DNA from: JBMOPD01 sp049323615 | GTDB taxonomy: Bacteria; Bacillota; Desulfotomaculia; Desulfotomaculales; Desulfocucumaceae | Assembly (NCBI GenBank): GCA_049323615.1 | Contig: JBMOPD010000007.1 | Location: forward strand, 1-64,000 | Direction: 5' to 3' | DNA length: 64,000 bases | In this document: one piece after another, positions 52,306-60,975 of the stretch | Layout of the letters: each line of letters starts with the position of its first letter | Numbering within the stretch: the first letter of the stretch is position 1 | Made by a program: the position numbers and the translations under genes | The notes under the pieces: generated by a model | Told to the model about the DNA's origin: nothing | Database searches by the model: none | Seen by the model: the letters and a program-made list of their open reading frames with translations, nothing else

Positions 52306-53127
52306 CTAATCTGTTCCCTCCATGATTAATCTGCTTTTAGTCCTGGGCACCCGGGGCAGGGTGCGGGGCCAGAGATTTTCCAGGTCCGCACCCTGCAGGG
52401 CCGAAAGCACCTTTTCCCTCAGGTCGGGATACTTTGACTTAAGCCCTTTTACCACGGCCTTTATCTCTTCCCGCTTGGTGAAACCGCTGACCGGGCAGGG
52501 ATTCTCAATTACCGGCACCTTCTCCATGACAGCCAGCTCCCTTATGGTTTCCTGGCCCAGGTAGACCAGGGGCCTGATCATGTACAGTCCGGTCCTGTCC
52601 AAAAAGGTGTTGGGAGAAAAGGTCCTGAACTGCCCGGTATAAAAAAGACTCATAAAGAAGGTGTCCACCACGTCGTCCAGGTGGTGGCCCAGGGCTACCC
52701 TGTTGCACCCCAGTTTCAGGGCCAGTTCGTTCAGCGCCCCCCGCCTGAGGGTGGAACAAAGGGCGCAGGGATTTTTTTCGTTCCTCACGTCAAAAACTAT
52801 CTGCCCGATGTCGGTGGCCTGGTAAATAAAATCTATCTCCATCCGCCGGCAGTATTCCTCAAGCGGTGTGATGTCCATACCAAACCCCAGGTCCAGGTAA
52901 ATACCGTGTATCGCGAATTTAACGGGGGCTGTCCGCCTGACCGCGTCCAGGGCGTACAAAAGCACGCCGCTGTCCTTTCCCCCGGACAGTCCCACCGCCA
53001 GGCGGTCACCGCCGGCGATCATGCCGTAATCGACAATGGCCCTTTTTACTTTGGCCAGGGCCCACCGCCGGAAATCCTTCTTCCCCATGGGCTGCTCCTT
53101 TAATTTGTCACGCACCCTGTTTAACAT
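52306..53127 (-). CDS. ttcA: TtcA-like tRNA thiolation ATPase
   Basis: This 273-residue PP-loop enzyme activates a tRNA base with ATP for sulfur insertion. The PP-loop is VGLSGGKDSGVLLYAL (about residue 46), the CxxC pair is in NPCALCSTLRRGALNELA (about 120), a third Cys is in VIENPCPVSGF (about 210), and LGHHLDDVVDTFFM (about 145) is the family motif. The three cysteines would hold a 4Fe-4S cluster. Position 32 of tRNA is the TtcA target in other bacteria; here this is inferred. Confidence 0.88.
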   Translation of the reverse strand: MLNRVRDKLKEQPMGKKDFRRWALAKVKRAIVDYGMIAGGDRLAVGLSGGKDSGVLLYALDAVRRTAPVKFAIHGIYLDLGFGMDITPLEEYCRRMEIDFIYQATDIGQIVFDVRNEKNPCALCSTLRRGALNELALKLGCNRVALGHHLDDVVDTFFMSLFYTGQFRTFSPNTFLDRTGLYMIRPLVYLGQETIRELAVMEKVPVIENPCPVSGFTKREEIKAVVKGLKSKYPDLREKVLSALQGADLENLWPRTLPRVPRTKSRLIMEGTD

Positions 53128-53219
53128 AAAATATCCCCGAAAACAGGAATTAAAACCGTCTACGGAATAATTTGCGGAAGGCAGTACCAGATTATCGCCA
53201 GGCGGACCCAGCAGAGAGA

Positions 53220-54254
53220 TTAAAAGCGCCAGTATCTTCCGAGCCTGGATACCACCCGGGCGATTACCGCGGCGGTGCCAGCCCCTGCGGCTTCATTTCT
53301 TTTCGCTCTTTTTTCCTCCCCGGGGCCGGAGAACGACTTCAGCACTTCCACCGTGCACCGGGCCAGGCCCCCCAGGGCATACCCGCCCTCGAGGGCGGCC
53401 ACCAAACGCCCGCCGCATACCTGCCGGGCCAGCCCGGCCACAACGGCCCCCAGCCGGCCGAAGCCCTCGGTGCTCAGCCCCATTCCGCCGATAGGGTCCC
53501 CCCGCCAGGCGTCCTGCCCGGCGGCCACCATGATCATGTCCGGCCGGTACTGCCTGCAGACCGGAACCAGCACCCTGTCGAATACCTCAAGGTAATCCGG
53601 GTCCCCGGCGCCGCCGGGCAAAGGCACGTTTATGTTGTAACCCGCACCGGGGCCCTCTCCGACATCCTCCGGCCACCCGGTACCCGGGTAGCCCATGGCC
53701 CGGTGCACCGAAAAATACAGCACGGCGGGATCATTGTAAAAAATCCGCTCGATTCCGTTGCCGTGGTGGGCGTCCCAGTCCACCACCAGCACCCTTTCCA
53801 GCCCCCGCCCCAGGACGTGACGGGCGGCCACGGCCAGGTTGTTGAAAAAGCAGAACCCCATTCCCAGCGACGGTTTGGCGTGGTGCCCCGGCGGCCTGAC
53901 CAGGGCGAAACAATTCTCCACCTCACCGTTTAAAACCGCCTCCACGGCCGTGATCGCCCCGCCGGCCGCCAGAACGGCCGCCTCAAAGGTACGGGAGGAC
54001 CCCACGTTGCCGCCCATGAAGGAACCCCCGCCCCGGCGCGAAAACTCCTCCACTTTCTCTATGTATTCCATGTGGTGGACCAGGGTCAGTTCCCCCACAG
54101 TGGCCGGGCGGGGTTCGATAATTTTCAGGCTGCTCTTGATACCGGCCGCTGCTATCCCTTCCATAATCGTCTTTAGCCGGTCCGGCCTCTCCACGTGACT
54201 ACCGGTATCGTGTTCCAGGTATGCGTCGTGATAAACCAGGCCGGTCACAGCCAC
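53220..54254 (-). CDS. Histone-deacetylase-family zinc amidohydrolase
   Basis: This 344-residue enzyme is related to acetoin utilisation AcuC and acetylpolyamine amidohydrolase. The catalytic tandem His motif is RPPGHHAKPSLGMGFCFFNN (about residue 118), and zinc ligands lie in VVDWDAHHGNGIERIF (about 152) and the later AAGQDAWRGDPIGG (about 242). It would remove acetyl groups from a protein lysine, polyamine or small amide; the substrate is not evident. GTG 54254 is the start, behind GGATGGATG. Confidence 0.92.
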   Translation of the reverse strand: MAVTGLVYHDAYLEHDTGSHVERPDRLKTIMEGIAAAGIKSSLKIIEPRPATVGELTLVHHMEYIEKVEEFSRRGGGSFMGGNVGSSRTFEAAVLAAGGAITAVEAVLNGEVENCFALVRPPGHHAKPSLGMGFCFFNNLAVAARHVLGRGLERVLVVDWDAHHGNGIERIFYNDPAVLYFSVHRAMGYPGTGWPEDVGEGPGAGYNINVPLPGGAGDPDYLEVFDRVLVPVCRQYRPDMIMVAAGQDAWRGDPIGGMGLSTEGFGRLGAVVAGLARQVCGGRLVAALEGGYALGGLARCTVEVLKSFSGPGEEKRAKRNEAAGAGTAAVIARVVSRLGRYWRF

Positions 54255-54279
54255 TTATCATCCATCCCGTGAAGCTTTT

Positions 54280-54304
54280 TCGTCAGAATCCAGAATTCAG
54301 AAGT
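54280..54304. repeat. Dispersed CAGAATCC repeat
   Basis: GTCAGAATCCAGAATTCAGA belongs to the same family as the arrays at 6988 and 14591. It lies in the gap after ubiX. Confidence 0.6.
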
Positions 54305-54458
54305 TAAAAAGACCAATCCCCGAAAAGTTTGCCTGCTCCGGTATTAATTTTACAGTGTCCGCCAAATTTAGGCAACTGTATAGGGTACCCACCCGTCACT
54401 GTCCCTTTTCCTCCCCCAAAATAAAAGACACCCCTTCCGGGATGTCCCTAAAGGCTTA

Positions 54459-54508
54459 CCCTGAAAATCTTTCCCGTCAGAATCCAAAAAGCCAGAATAC
54501 AGAATAGA
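54459..54508. repeat. Dispersed repeat with CAGAATCC units, copy 2
   Basis: CCTGAAAATCTTTCCCGTCA is followed by GAATCC, GCCAGAATACAGAATAG; it matches 13003-13053 over about 50 bases with few differences. Function unknown. Confidence 0.65.
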
Positions 54509-54520
54509 TGCACTGTACTT

Positions 54521-55153
54521 TTATTCTGAATTCTGACTGCTGGCGGCTGATTGCTGACAGCCGACTGCTATTTTCAAGAAAACTTTCCTTTCCTCAAGGC
54601 CCATCCAGCGCTTGAAAAGTCCGTGGGGGACCCCTACCAGGTCCAGGGCCTTCCCCACCGTCTGGTTGATTACATCGTCCAGCTGTTTGGGCTGGTGGTA
54701 AAAGGCCGGAACCGGAGGCATCAGTATCCCGCCGGCCATGGTGACCTGCTCCATCAGCCTGATGTGCCCCAGGTGCAGCGGGGTTTCCCGCAACAGCAGG
54801 ACCAGCCTCCTTCTTTCCTTGAGCACCACATCGGCGGCCCTGGCCATCAGGTTGTCGTTGTAAGAACAGGCTATGGCCGAAAGGGTCTTAACAGAACAGG
54901 GAGCGATGATCATGCCGGCGGTCTGAAAAGATCCGCTGGCGATTGAAGCCCCGACGTTTTCCATGTCGTATGTCCTGTGGGCCAGTCCCCTGACATAATT
55001 TAAATCGTAGGATGTCTCATGGGTTATGGTTATTTCGGCCACCCTGGATATAATCAGGTGGGTTTCAATATTTTTTTCGGACGCCAGCACCTCCAGCAAC
55101 CGGATGCCGTAAATGGCCCCGCTGGCGCCGCTTATGCCGACGATAATTCTCAT
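54521..55153 (-). CDS. ubiX: Flavin prenyltransferase UbiX
   Basis: This 210-residue enzyme builds prenylated FMN, the cofactor of UbiD-family carboxylases. It opens MRIIVGISGASGAIYGIRLLE, the FMN-binding signature. CSVKTLSAIACSYNDNLMARAADV (partial, about residue 92), VLKERRRLVLLLRETPLHLG (about 110) and GGILMPPVPAFYHQPKQLDD (about 140) are further family motifs. The last residues, QQSAASSQNSE, are encoded by dispersed-repeat sequence and are not part of the conserved fold. It closes the pps-ubiD operon, 64 bases after the ligase, and presumably supplies its UbiD protein. Confidence 0.95.
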   Translation of the reverse strand: MRIIVGISGASGAIYGIRLLEVLASEKNIETHLIISRVAEITITHETSYDLNYVRGLAHRTYDMENVGASIASGSFQTAGMIIAPCSVKTLSAIACSYNDNLMARAADVVLKERRRLVLLLRETPLHLGHIRLMEQVTMAGGILMPPVPAFYHQPKQLDDVINQTVGKALDLVGVPHGLFKRWMGLEERKVFLKIAVGCQQSAASSQNSE

Positions 55154-55217
55154 CGGAAACCCTCTTTCTTCAAAAAATGGGGCTGCCTCCGGGTACGCCG
55201 GGGGCTGTTGGTTTTCA

Positions 55218-56873
55218 TTATTGTATTTTGCCTTCTTCCTTCAGTTTGTCGGTCACCATCTGCCTCAAGGCCACCTTGTTGATCTTGGAATCCCCGGCCA
55301 ACGGGAAACTGTCCACCAGTTCCAGCCTTTCGGGCAGCTTATACATGGCCAGCTTTTTGGTCTTCAGGTAGCCCACCATCTCCTCAAAGGTCAGGGGCTC
55401 CGCCGAAGAGGCCGGAATTACAAAGGCGCAGGCCTTCTCACCCATCACCGGGTCGGGCATGGCGACGACGGCGGCGTTGGAAACCTTGGGATGGGCGATG
55501 AGCAGGCTTTCGATTTCACCGGGGTAAATATTCTGGCCCCCCCGGATGATAATATCCTTTTTCCGGCCGGCAATCACTATATAGCCGTCCTCGTCAATCT
55601 TGGCCAGGTCCCCCGGGCAGGCCCAGCCCTCGGCGTCAACGGCCTCGGTAAAGGTTTTTTCGGGATCCCGGTAGTACCCGCTGGAGCTTTGGGGGCCTCT
55701 GAAGTAGAGAAGGCCCACTTCACCGCGGGGAACTTCCTGCCCGCTGTCGTCCACCAGCTTGATCTCGTTGCCTACAAGCGGCCTGCCCACCGTTGAGCGC
55801 CTTTTTTCCGGGGAATCCCCGGTGGAGGTGCCGGAAATGGACCCGGTATCCTGGGAGCCGTAGGTGCTTAAAATGGGGCATCCCATTTTTCTTTCCACTT
55901 CCTCGGCCAGGGTTGGGGAAAGGTAGCCGCCGCTGCACCTGATTATCCTCAGGGAGGACAGGTCGTACTTCTCCAGGGGTTCTTGGATCATGGCGGCCAG
56001 TTGGGCCGGGACCACACAGGGAACGGTGACCCTTTCCTTTTCAAAGAACTCCAGGGCTCCCACCGGGGTATATTCGTGCAGCAGCGCAATTTTCGCTCCC
56101 ACCTGGGGCGCCACAAAATAGGTGGGTGTTCCGCCGGGCGCCCCGGGCCAGGGGGCAACGGCGCAGACCACATCGTCGGCGCTTAGTTTCCAGTTTTGAG
56201 CATGGGTTTTGGAGCTCCACAGGCGGGCCGCGATGGTCCACTCAACTATTTTGGGCAGGCCGGTGGTGCCCGTGGTGCTGGTCAGAAATCCCACCTCGGT
56301 GGCCTTGAGCCTTCTGGAGAGCAGGTATTCCCCGCTGTATTTTTCCACCGGGGCCTTTTGAACCATTTCGGAGTATGAAGCCGCCCCATCCGGGACTTCA
56401 TCTCCGACCACAATGACGTGCTTCAGCTTGGGTAAACCGGGGCGGACCTCCCGGATCATTTCAAAATAATCAAAATTCCTGTATTTCCACGGTATTATCA
56501 CCGCCGAGGCCTCAATCCGCCCCAGGATTTCGGTCAGCTCCGAGTGCCGGTATACATGCATCAGAGCTATGGAAATCAGCCCGGCCTTTTCGGCGGCCAC
56601 CCTGGCGATAAATCCCTCCACCCGGTTGGGCAGCTGGATGGCAATGCGGTCGTCCTTTCCCAGTCCCAGCTCGATCAGCCCCACCGCAAGCCGGTCTATC
56701 TGCTGTTTGGCCTGGGACCAGGTAAGCCTGTTCCCTATTGAATCTATCAGGGCTTCCTTGTCGGGAAATTTGCGGGCATTCTCCTCCCAGTAGTCGGAGA
56801 TAACCTCGCCGGTCCAGTAGCCCTGTTGGCTAAATTCCTCAGCTTCCTTTTCATTGAACCTTACCGGTATCAA
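55218..56873 (-). CDS. Aryl acid-CoA ligase (AMP-forming)
   Basis: This 551-residue member of the adenylate-forming superfamily is closest in style to 2,3-dihydroxybenzoate and other aryl-acid ligases (RFNEKEAEEFSQQGYWTGEV start). Core motifs are TSTTGTTGLPKIVEWT (A3, about residue 197), STYGSQDTG (A5, about 336), GWACPGDLAKIDEDGYI (A7, about 415), GRKKDIIIRGGQNIYPGEIE (A8) and the catalytic Lys in DSKINKVAL (A10, about 530). In this operon 4-hydroxybenzoate is the most likely substrate, by inference. The start is TTG 56873 with AAGGGGGA upstream. Confidence 0.88.
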   Translation of the reverse strand: MIPVRFNEKEAEEFSQQGYWTGEVISDYWEENARKFPDKEALIDSIGNRLTWSQAKQQIDRLAVGLIELGLGKDDRIAIQLPNRVEGFIARVAAEKAGLISIALMHVYRHSELTEILGRIEASAVIIPWKYRNFDYFEMIREVRPGLPKLKHVIVVGDEVPDGAASYSEMVQKAPVEKYSGEYLLSRRLKATEVGFLTSTTGTTGLPKIVEWTIAARLWSSKTHAQNWKLSADDVVCAVAPWPGAPGGTPTYFVAPQVGAKIALLHEYTPVGALEFFEKERVTVPCVVPAQLAAMIQEPLEKYDLSSLRIIRCSGGYLSPTLAEEVERKMGCPILSTYGSQDTGSISGTSTGDSPEKRRSTVGRPLVGNEIKLVDDSGQEVPRGEVGLLYFRGPQSSSGYYRDPEKTFTEAVDAEGWACPGDLAKIDEDGYIVIAGRKKDIIIRGGQNIYPGEIESLLIAHPKVSNAAVVAMPDPVMGEKACAFVIPASSAEPLTFEEMVGYLKTKKLAMYKLPERLELVDSFPLAGDSKINKVALRQMVTDKLKEEGKIQ

Positions 56874-56895
56874 ACGGGAATCCCCCTTTCGTTAT

Positions 56896-58170
56896 TCAGC
56901 CAGCTGAATTGTGATTGGCCGGTTCGGCGGCCGGCGCCGCCCCGGCCATTACTTCCCGGAAGGCCGCCACCACCGCCCGGGCAAATTCCGGGTCTTCCAA
57001 ATTGGCGTCAATCTCCCTTATTTCAATGGCACTTTTTAACCGCCTCTTCAGCTCATCGACAAAGATGCGGTCGGTATCGGGGTCGTAAAGAACCGTGGAA
57101 GCGCCGTCAATGGCGGACCAGCCCCTGAGCGGGACAAGGAACTTGACCGGGCCCCGGGCCAGGTTGAGCTTCTCGGCGAAAACCCCGGCCACCGTCACCA
57201 GCTCGTCGGGGGCCACCCGGAGAAAGGTGCGGTGGGCATCCAGGTCATACCTCTTCCGGTTATAATAGTCGGGCTTGTATTTGCTTTTCGGGGGCGTCAT
57301 CAGGTTGACACAGCAGGGAGCGATCACCTGGGGCAGGCCCATCTTACCCGCAGCCTCCAGCCTGTTGGGACCGGCCGCCCTGGTCCCGCCCAGGATCTCT
57401 TCCCCCACCCCGCCGGGGGCCAGGTCAATTACGGCCTCAAACATGCCCTCCCTTTCAATAAGCTCCTCCATTGCCTTGTCGGCCACGCCGGTGGCCGAAA
57501 AGCCCACCACCTGGCACCCCTCCCTTTCCAGCTGGTCCCGCACCATTGAGGCGCACTTCTCGCACATGTTCAATTGAGTCATGGCCACCAGGGCCTTGCC
57601 TTTTTGTTTTTTCTTCAGTACTTCCGCGCCGCTGCGGCCACCCCCGGCCATTCCGGTGATGGACCCGGCCGCCCGGTCCAGGATGCTGCGCATCAGGTCG
57701 TTCAGCCCGGTAAAGTCTACCACCGAATGCATAATATCAATGTCCGCCGTGCCGAAATACCTGCTGGTCAGCCCCCTGGCCGCGGCCACGCTGGAAACCA
57801 TCAGCTTCGGCACACCGAAGGGCAGGGCCTTCATCACGCCGGTGCCCAGCAGGGTTCCGGTGGCGCCCCCGATGCCGACAATTCCGTCCAGCCTGCCCGA
57901 ACGGTACAGTTCCTTCACCTTTCTGCCCGCCCCGTCGGACACGGCCTGGATCAGCGCCGGCCGGCCGGCGTTGACAGCATCCGCCCCGGGCTCCCCGGCG
58001 GCGGCCAGGACCTCTTCCCTGGTTATGTCGGCCTCAATAGTGGGGCAACCCTTTGTGCCCACGTCTATGACTATTGTCTGAAAACCCTCTTTTTCTATTT
58101 GCTCCTTCAGGTAAATGGTTTCAGCCCCCTTGGTGTCCAGCGTGCTGACGATGACTATGGTTTTACCCAT
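56896..58170 (-). CDS. Tm-1-like (UPF0261) protein
   Basis: This 424-residue protein of the UPF0261/Tm-1-like family has an N-terminal ATP-binding Rossmann-like domain (MGKTIVIVSTLDTKGAETIYLKE) with the GIGGATGTLLGTGVMKALPFG motif (about residue 95) and a C-terminal TIM-barrel-like part (DLAPGGVGEEILGGTRAAGP, about 265). The family's reaction is unknown. ATG 58170 follows AGAGGTGG; the frame stays open upstream but without a ribosome site. It sits between ubiD and the ligase in a phenol-type operon, suggesting a role in aromatic metabolism. Confidence 0.85.
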   Translation of the reverse strand: MGKTIVIVSTLDTKGAETIYLKEQIEKEGFQTIVIDVGTKGCPTIEADITREEVLAAAGEPGADAVNAGRPALIQAVSDGAGRKVKELYRSGRLDGIVGIGGATGTLLGTGVMKALPFGVPKLMVSSVAAARGLTSRYFGTADIDIMHSVVDFTGLNDLMRSILDRAAGSITGMAGGGRSGAEVLKKKQKGKALVAMTQLNMCEKCASMVRDQLEREGCQVVGFSATGVADKAMEELIEREGMFEAVIDLAPGGVGEEILGGTRAAGPNRLEAAGKMGLPQVIAPCCVNLMTPPKSKYKPDYYNRKRYDLDAHRTFLRVAPDELVTVAGVFAEKLNLARGPVKFLVPLRGWSAIDGASTVLYDPDTDRIFVDELKRRLKSAIEIREIDANLEDPEFARAVVAAFREVMAGAAPAAEPANHNSAG

Positions 58171-58342
58171 AAAACCACCTCTTCTGTGGACTACGGCCCT
58201 TAAACTTTTTGCCTGCACACCTATCGGGGATTGTGAAATTAATAACATGAATGACGCCCCGGGTGTCACGCTGCGGAGCCGGTCTGCCGTACAGACAAAG
58301 ACAAAAGGCATTTACATTAATTTGCCTCTTTTACGCCGGCCC

Positions 58343-58375
58343 AGTCCGGGCGCCCCTGGCCAGGGGGCCCGGACT
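58343..58375 (-). other. Very stable intercistronic hairpin between ubiD and the Tm-1-like gene
   Basis: AGTCCGGGC-G-CCCCTGGCCAGGGG-GCCCGGACT is a 9-bp stem enclosing a 14-base perfect palindrome. No T-run follows on either strand, so termination is unlikely. It lies in the only long gap (225 bases) of the operon and could stabilise or separate the upstream message. Confidence 0.55.
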
Positions 58376-58395
58376 GTCCGGGTTAATCCCGCCCC

Positions 58396-59811
58396 TTAAT
58401 CCTCAAAGCCGTAGTCCTTCCACTTGCTTAACACTGTCTTGACCATGTCTCCGTCCAGCTGGATTTCTATGGGCTTGCGCTCCCACTCGTGCGGAATGCA
58501 GGCGTCCATGATAATCCGCGAGCAGATATCCCGGTTATTGATGGGGAGGGAGGGATCCAGGGGCGTGGACCGCCCCCGCTTGATCAGCTCGGTGGACCGG
58601 TAGGGGTCGTAACGCACGCTGAGCGCCCACATAACCTTGTTCCAGTCATCGGCCGGGATATCGTCGTCCACCACGATCACGCCCTTGAGGCCGTAGTGGC
58701 CGGTAGTGGTGGAAACAACGGCGGTGCCCACATGCATGGAGTGGCCGGGATACATTTGTTTTACCGAGACTATGGCCCAGAACCGGCCGGTGGACTCGGG
58801 GGGAATGTAGACCGACTTGATGCCGGGAACCCTCATGTTCTCCAGGTCGGTCCACAGGGTGGCAGTGCGGTTCAGGGACTGGATCATGTGGGTGTCGGTA
58901 ATCGGTTTACCCACCGAGGTGGCCCACAAAATGGGGTTGTTGCGGTGCAGCACCCTCTTCACCCTGATAAAGGGCTTCGGCCACTCCTCGCTCTTCTTGC
59001 CGGAATAATACCCCGTGTATTCCCCGAAGGGACCTTCCTCCCGGCGCTCCACCGGGTCGATTTCACCCTCCAGGATTATTTCTGCCGTGGCCGGCAGGGG
59101 CAGCCCGGTCAGGTCGCTGATAATCACCTCGGCCGGTTCGCCCCGCAGCGCCCCGATCACATCGTATTCCGATGTCCCGGCCGAAACCAGGGTACTGCCC
59201 ACCAGGAAGTTCAGGGGGTCGCCCCCGATCACCGCCGCGGCGGGCATCGGCTTGTTCAGGGCGATGTATTTGTTGAGGTGGAAGTCGGCGTGCTTGCCCT
59301 TGATGATTTGCACGCCCACGGATTTTTCATCCAGGATCTGCATGCGGTAGGTGCCCAGGTTCACCCATCCCGAATCCGGGTCCCTGGTAATGAGGGCCAC
59401 CGCCGTGCCGATGAACCGCCCCCCGTCCATGGGGTAAAACTTCGGGGTGGGGAAATCGAAGAGATTTACCCCGCCGCCTTCCACTATGTTTTCCATCACC
59501 GGGCCGGTGGAAACCTCCCGGGGAGGAATCAGCTGCTTGATGGACAGCTCCATCCAGTGCCGGGCCAGGTTGCACATGCTGGTGTGCACCGGCATGTCGA
59601 GGGCCACGGCCAGCCTTTTGGAGGTGGTGAAGGCGCTGGTAAACACCGGAATGTCATACCCCTTGGGCTTCTGGAAAAGGAGCGCCGGCCCCTTTCTTTC
59701 CTCGTTTATCTTGGCGATGTGCGAAAGTTCCAGGTTCCAGTCCACTTCCGCCTCTATTCTTTTCAGCTCTCCTATTTCATCGCATTTCTTGATGAAATCC
59801 CTTAAATCCAT
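58396..59811 (-). CDS. UbiD-family carboxylase/decarboxylase, probable phenylphosphate carboxylase subunit
   Basis: This 471-residue prenyl-FMN enzyme matches UbiD in length and motifs: MDLRDFIKKCDEIGELKRIE start, the metal/prFMN region INLG-type segment GWVNLGTYRMQ (about residue 153), and the catalytic region EEGPFGEYTGYYSGKK (about 260) containing the conserved Glu. Next to phenylphosphate-synthase-like genes and ubiX, it probably carboxylates phenylphosphate to 4-hydroxybenzoate. In Thauera two UbiD-type subunits and two small subunits are needed; only this one is visible here. Clear GGAGGTCGGAG before the ATG. Confidence 0.88.
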   Translation of the reverse strand: MDLRDFIKKCDEIGELKRIEAEVDWNLELSHIAKINEERKGPALLFQKPKGYDIPVFTSAFTTSKRLAVALDMPVHTSMCNLARHWMELSIKQLIPPREVSTGPVMENIVEGGGVNLFDFPTPKFYPMDGGRFIGTAVALITRDPDSGWVNLGTYRMQILDEKSVGVQIIKGKHADFHLNKYIALNKPMPAAAVIGGDPLNFLVGSTLVSAGTSEYDVIGALRGEPAEVIISDLTGLPLPATAEIILEGEIDPVERREEGPFGEYTGYYSGKKSEEWPKPFIRVKRVLHRNNPILWATSVGKPITDTHMIQSLNRTATLWTDLENMRVPGIKSVYIPPESTGRFWAIVSVKQMYPGHSMHVGTAVVSTTTGHYGLKGVIVVDDDIPADDWNKVMWALSVRYDPYRSTELIKRGRSTPLDPSLPINNRDICSRIIMDACIPHEWERKPIEIQLDGDMVKTVLSKWKDYGFED

Positions 59812-59847
59812 ACTCCGACCTCCATCTGTTAAGCAATTTTATTAAAC

Positions 59848-60933
59848 TCAGCTGTCCGGCTCCCGGGGAAAAAATTTCTTGCCGGCCAGCAGGGTGCTGG
59901 CGATATGTTCCAGGGCGCTGGACTTGGGCTTTACCACCGGCTCGGCCTTTTTCCTGGACCAGACGGTTTCCGGCCTGGTCTGGAGCAGTATTATATTGCC
60001 GGGAGGGGGCAAATCGCTGTCCACGGCCCATTCCAGGTCCTGGGGGACGCCGTAGTGCCGCTCCACCATTTTCCCCAGCTTGGCCAGCTGCACAACTTCA
60101 CTGTCCTCCAGGCAGGGCAGGTTAACTTCCTCCGGGGGAACATCCACCGCCTGGATGCTTCCGCCGGGGCCGTACACCATTTTCATCTTCTTGGAACAGA
60201 TGACCCGCCTGGTGATCTGCAGGGTTACCTTGTCAACGGTGTATTTGTCCGGCGTGACCTGGCCGCTGACCAGGCTTTCCCCCAGCCCCCAGCTGCCTTC
60301 GATAAATATTCTTGAAGGGTCGCCGTTCAGCGGGTCCAGGGTGAACATGACCCCGGACGACCTGGCATTGACCATTTTAAGCACGGCCACCCCGATGGGC
60401 GAACTTTCCACCCGCATCCCGCGCTGCATCCGGTAGGCAATGGCCCGGGCGTTAAAGGAGCTGGCCCATACCCTCTTAACGTGGGCCAATACTTCCTCCG
60501 GGCCGTTTATATTGAGAAAGGTATCGAACTGCCCCGGCATGCTCACCGGGCCGCTGGACCGGATGGCCACACTGACGCCGGGAGCCCCGCATCTTTTCCC
60601 AAGCTCATGGTAGTGTTCAAGTATAACCTCCCTGATATCCCCGGGCACCGGCTGCGACTCCACCAGCCCGCCGATGTGCCGGCCGGCCTCCTCAAAAGCG
60701 CCCACGTCTTCCTTCATCCTGTCGATATTATCGTCAAAATACTGGCGGATGGACCGGCCAACCCCGGTTTCGTCTATGAACGTTTCGTAAGCCTTCAGTG
60801 ATACGGCGAATCCGGGGGGTACCGGCAGGCCGGACCTCAGCATCTCACCGAGGCCGCAGCACTTTCTGCCGGCCAGAAAAAGGTCATCCCTGTCCAGGTC
60901 CTCCAGCCAGTATACGTATTTATTGTCTTCCAC
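59848..60933 (-). CDS. ppsB: Phenylphosphate synthase subunit 2-like (PEP synthase N-terminal, ATP-binding)
   Basis: This 361-residue protein of about 40 kDa corresponds to the N-terminal ATP-grasp part of PEP synthase only. Motifs are GRKCCGLGEMLRSGLPVPPG (residues about 22-41), RSSGPVSMPGQFDTFLNING (about 127), ARSSGVMFTLDPLNGDPSRI (about 192) and the terminal ILLQTRPETVW. In Thauera aromatica the 40-kDa subunit 2 of phenylphosphate synthase has exactly this composition and transfers phosphate from ATP to the His on subunit 1. It starts at GTG 60933 and lies 42 bases after ppsA. Confidence 0.82.
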   Translation of the reverse strand: MEDNKYVYWLEDLDRDDLFLAGRKCCGLGEMLRSGLPVPPGFAVSLKAYETFIDETGVGRSIRQYFDDNIDRMKEDVGAFEEAGRHIGGLVESQPVPGDIREVILEHYHELGKRCGAPGVSVAIRSSGPVSMPGQFDTFLNINGPEEVLAHVKRVWASSFNARAIAYRMQRGMRVESSPIGVAVLKMVNARSSGVMFTLDPLNGDPSRIFIEGSWGLGESLVSGQVTPDKYTVDKVTLQITRRVICSKKMKMVYGPGGSIQAVDVPPEEVNLPCLEDSEVVQLAKLGKMVERHYGVPQDLEWAVDSDLPPPGNIILLQTRPETVWSRKKAEPVVKPKSSALEHIASTLLAGKKFFPREPDS

Positions 60934-60975
60934 GGGTTGCCCCCCTTTTTTCCAGGAAAAGAACCCGGCGGTGGG

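Noticed and set aside
58489..59805. 438-residue open frame antisense to ubiD
   Set aside because: It mirrors the codon positions of a certain gene and has no motif or ribosome site.
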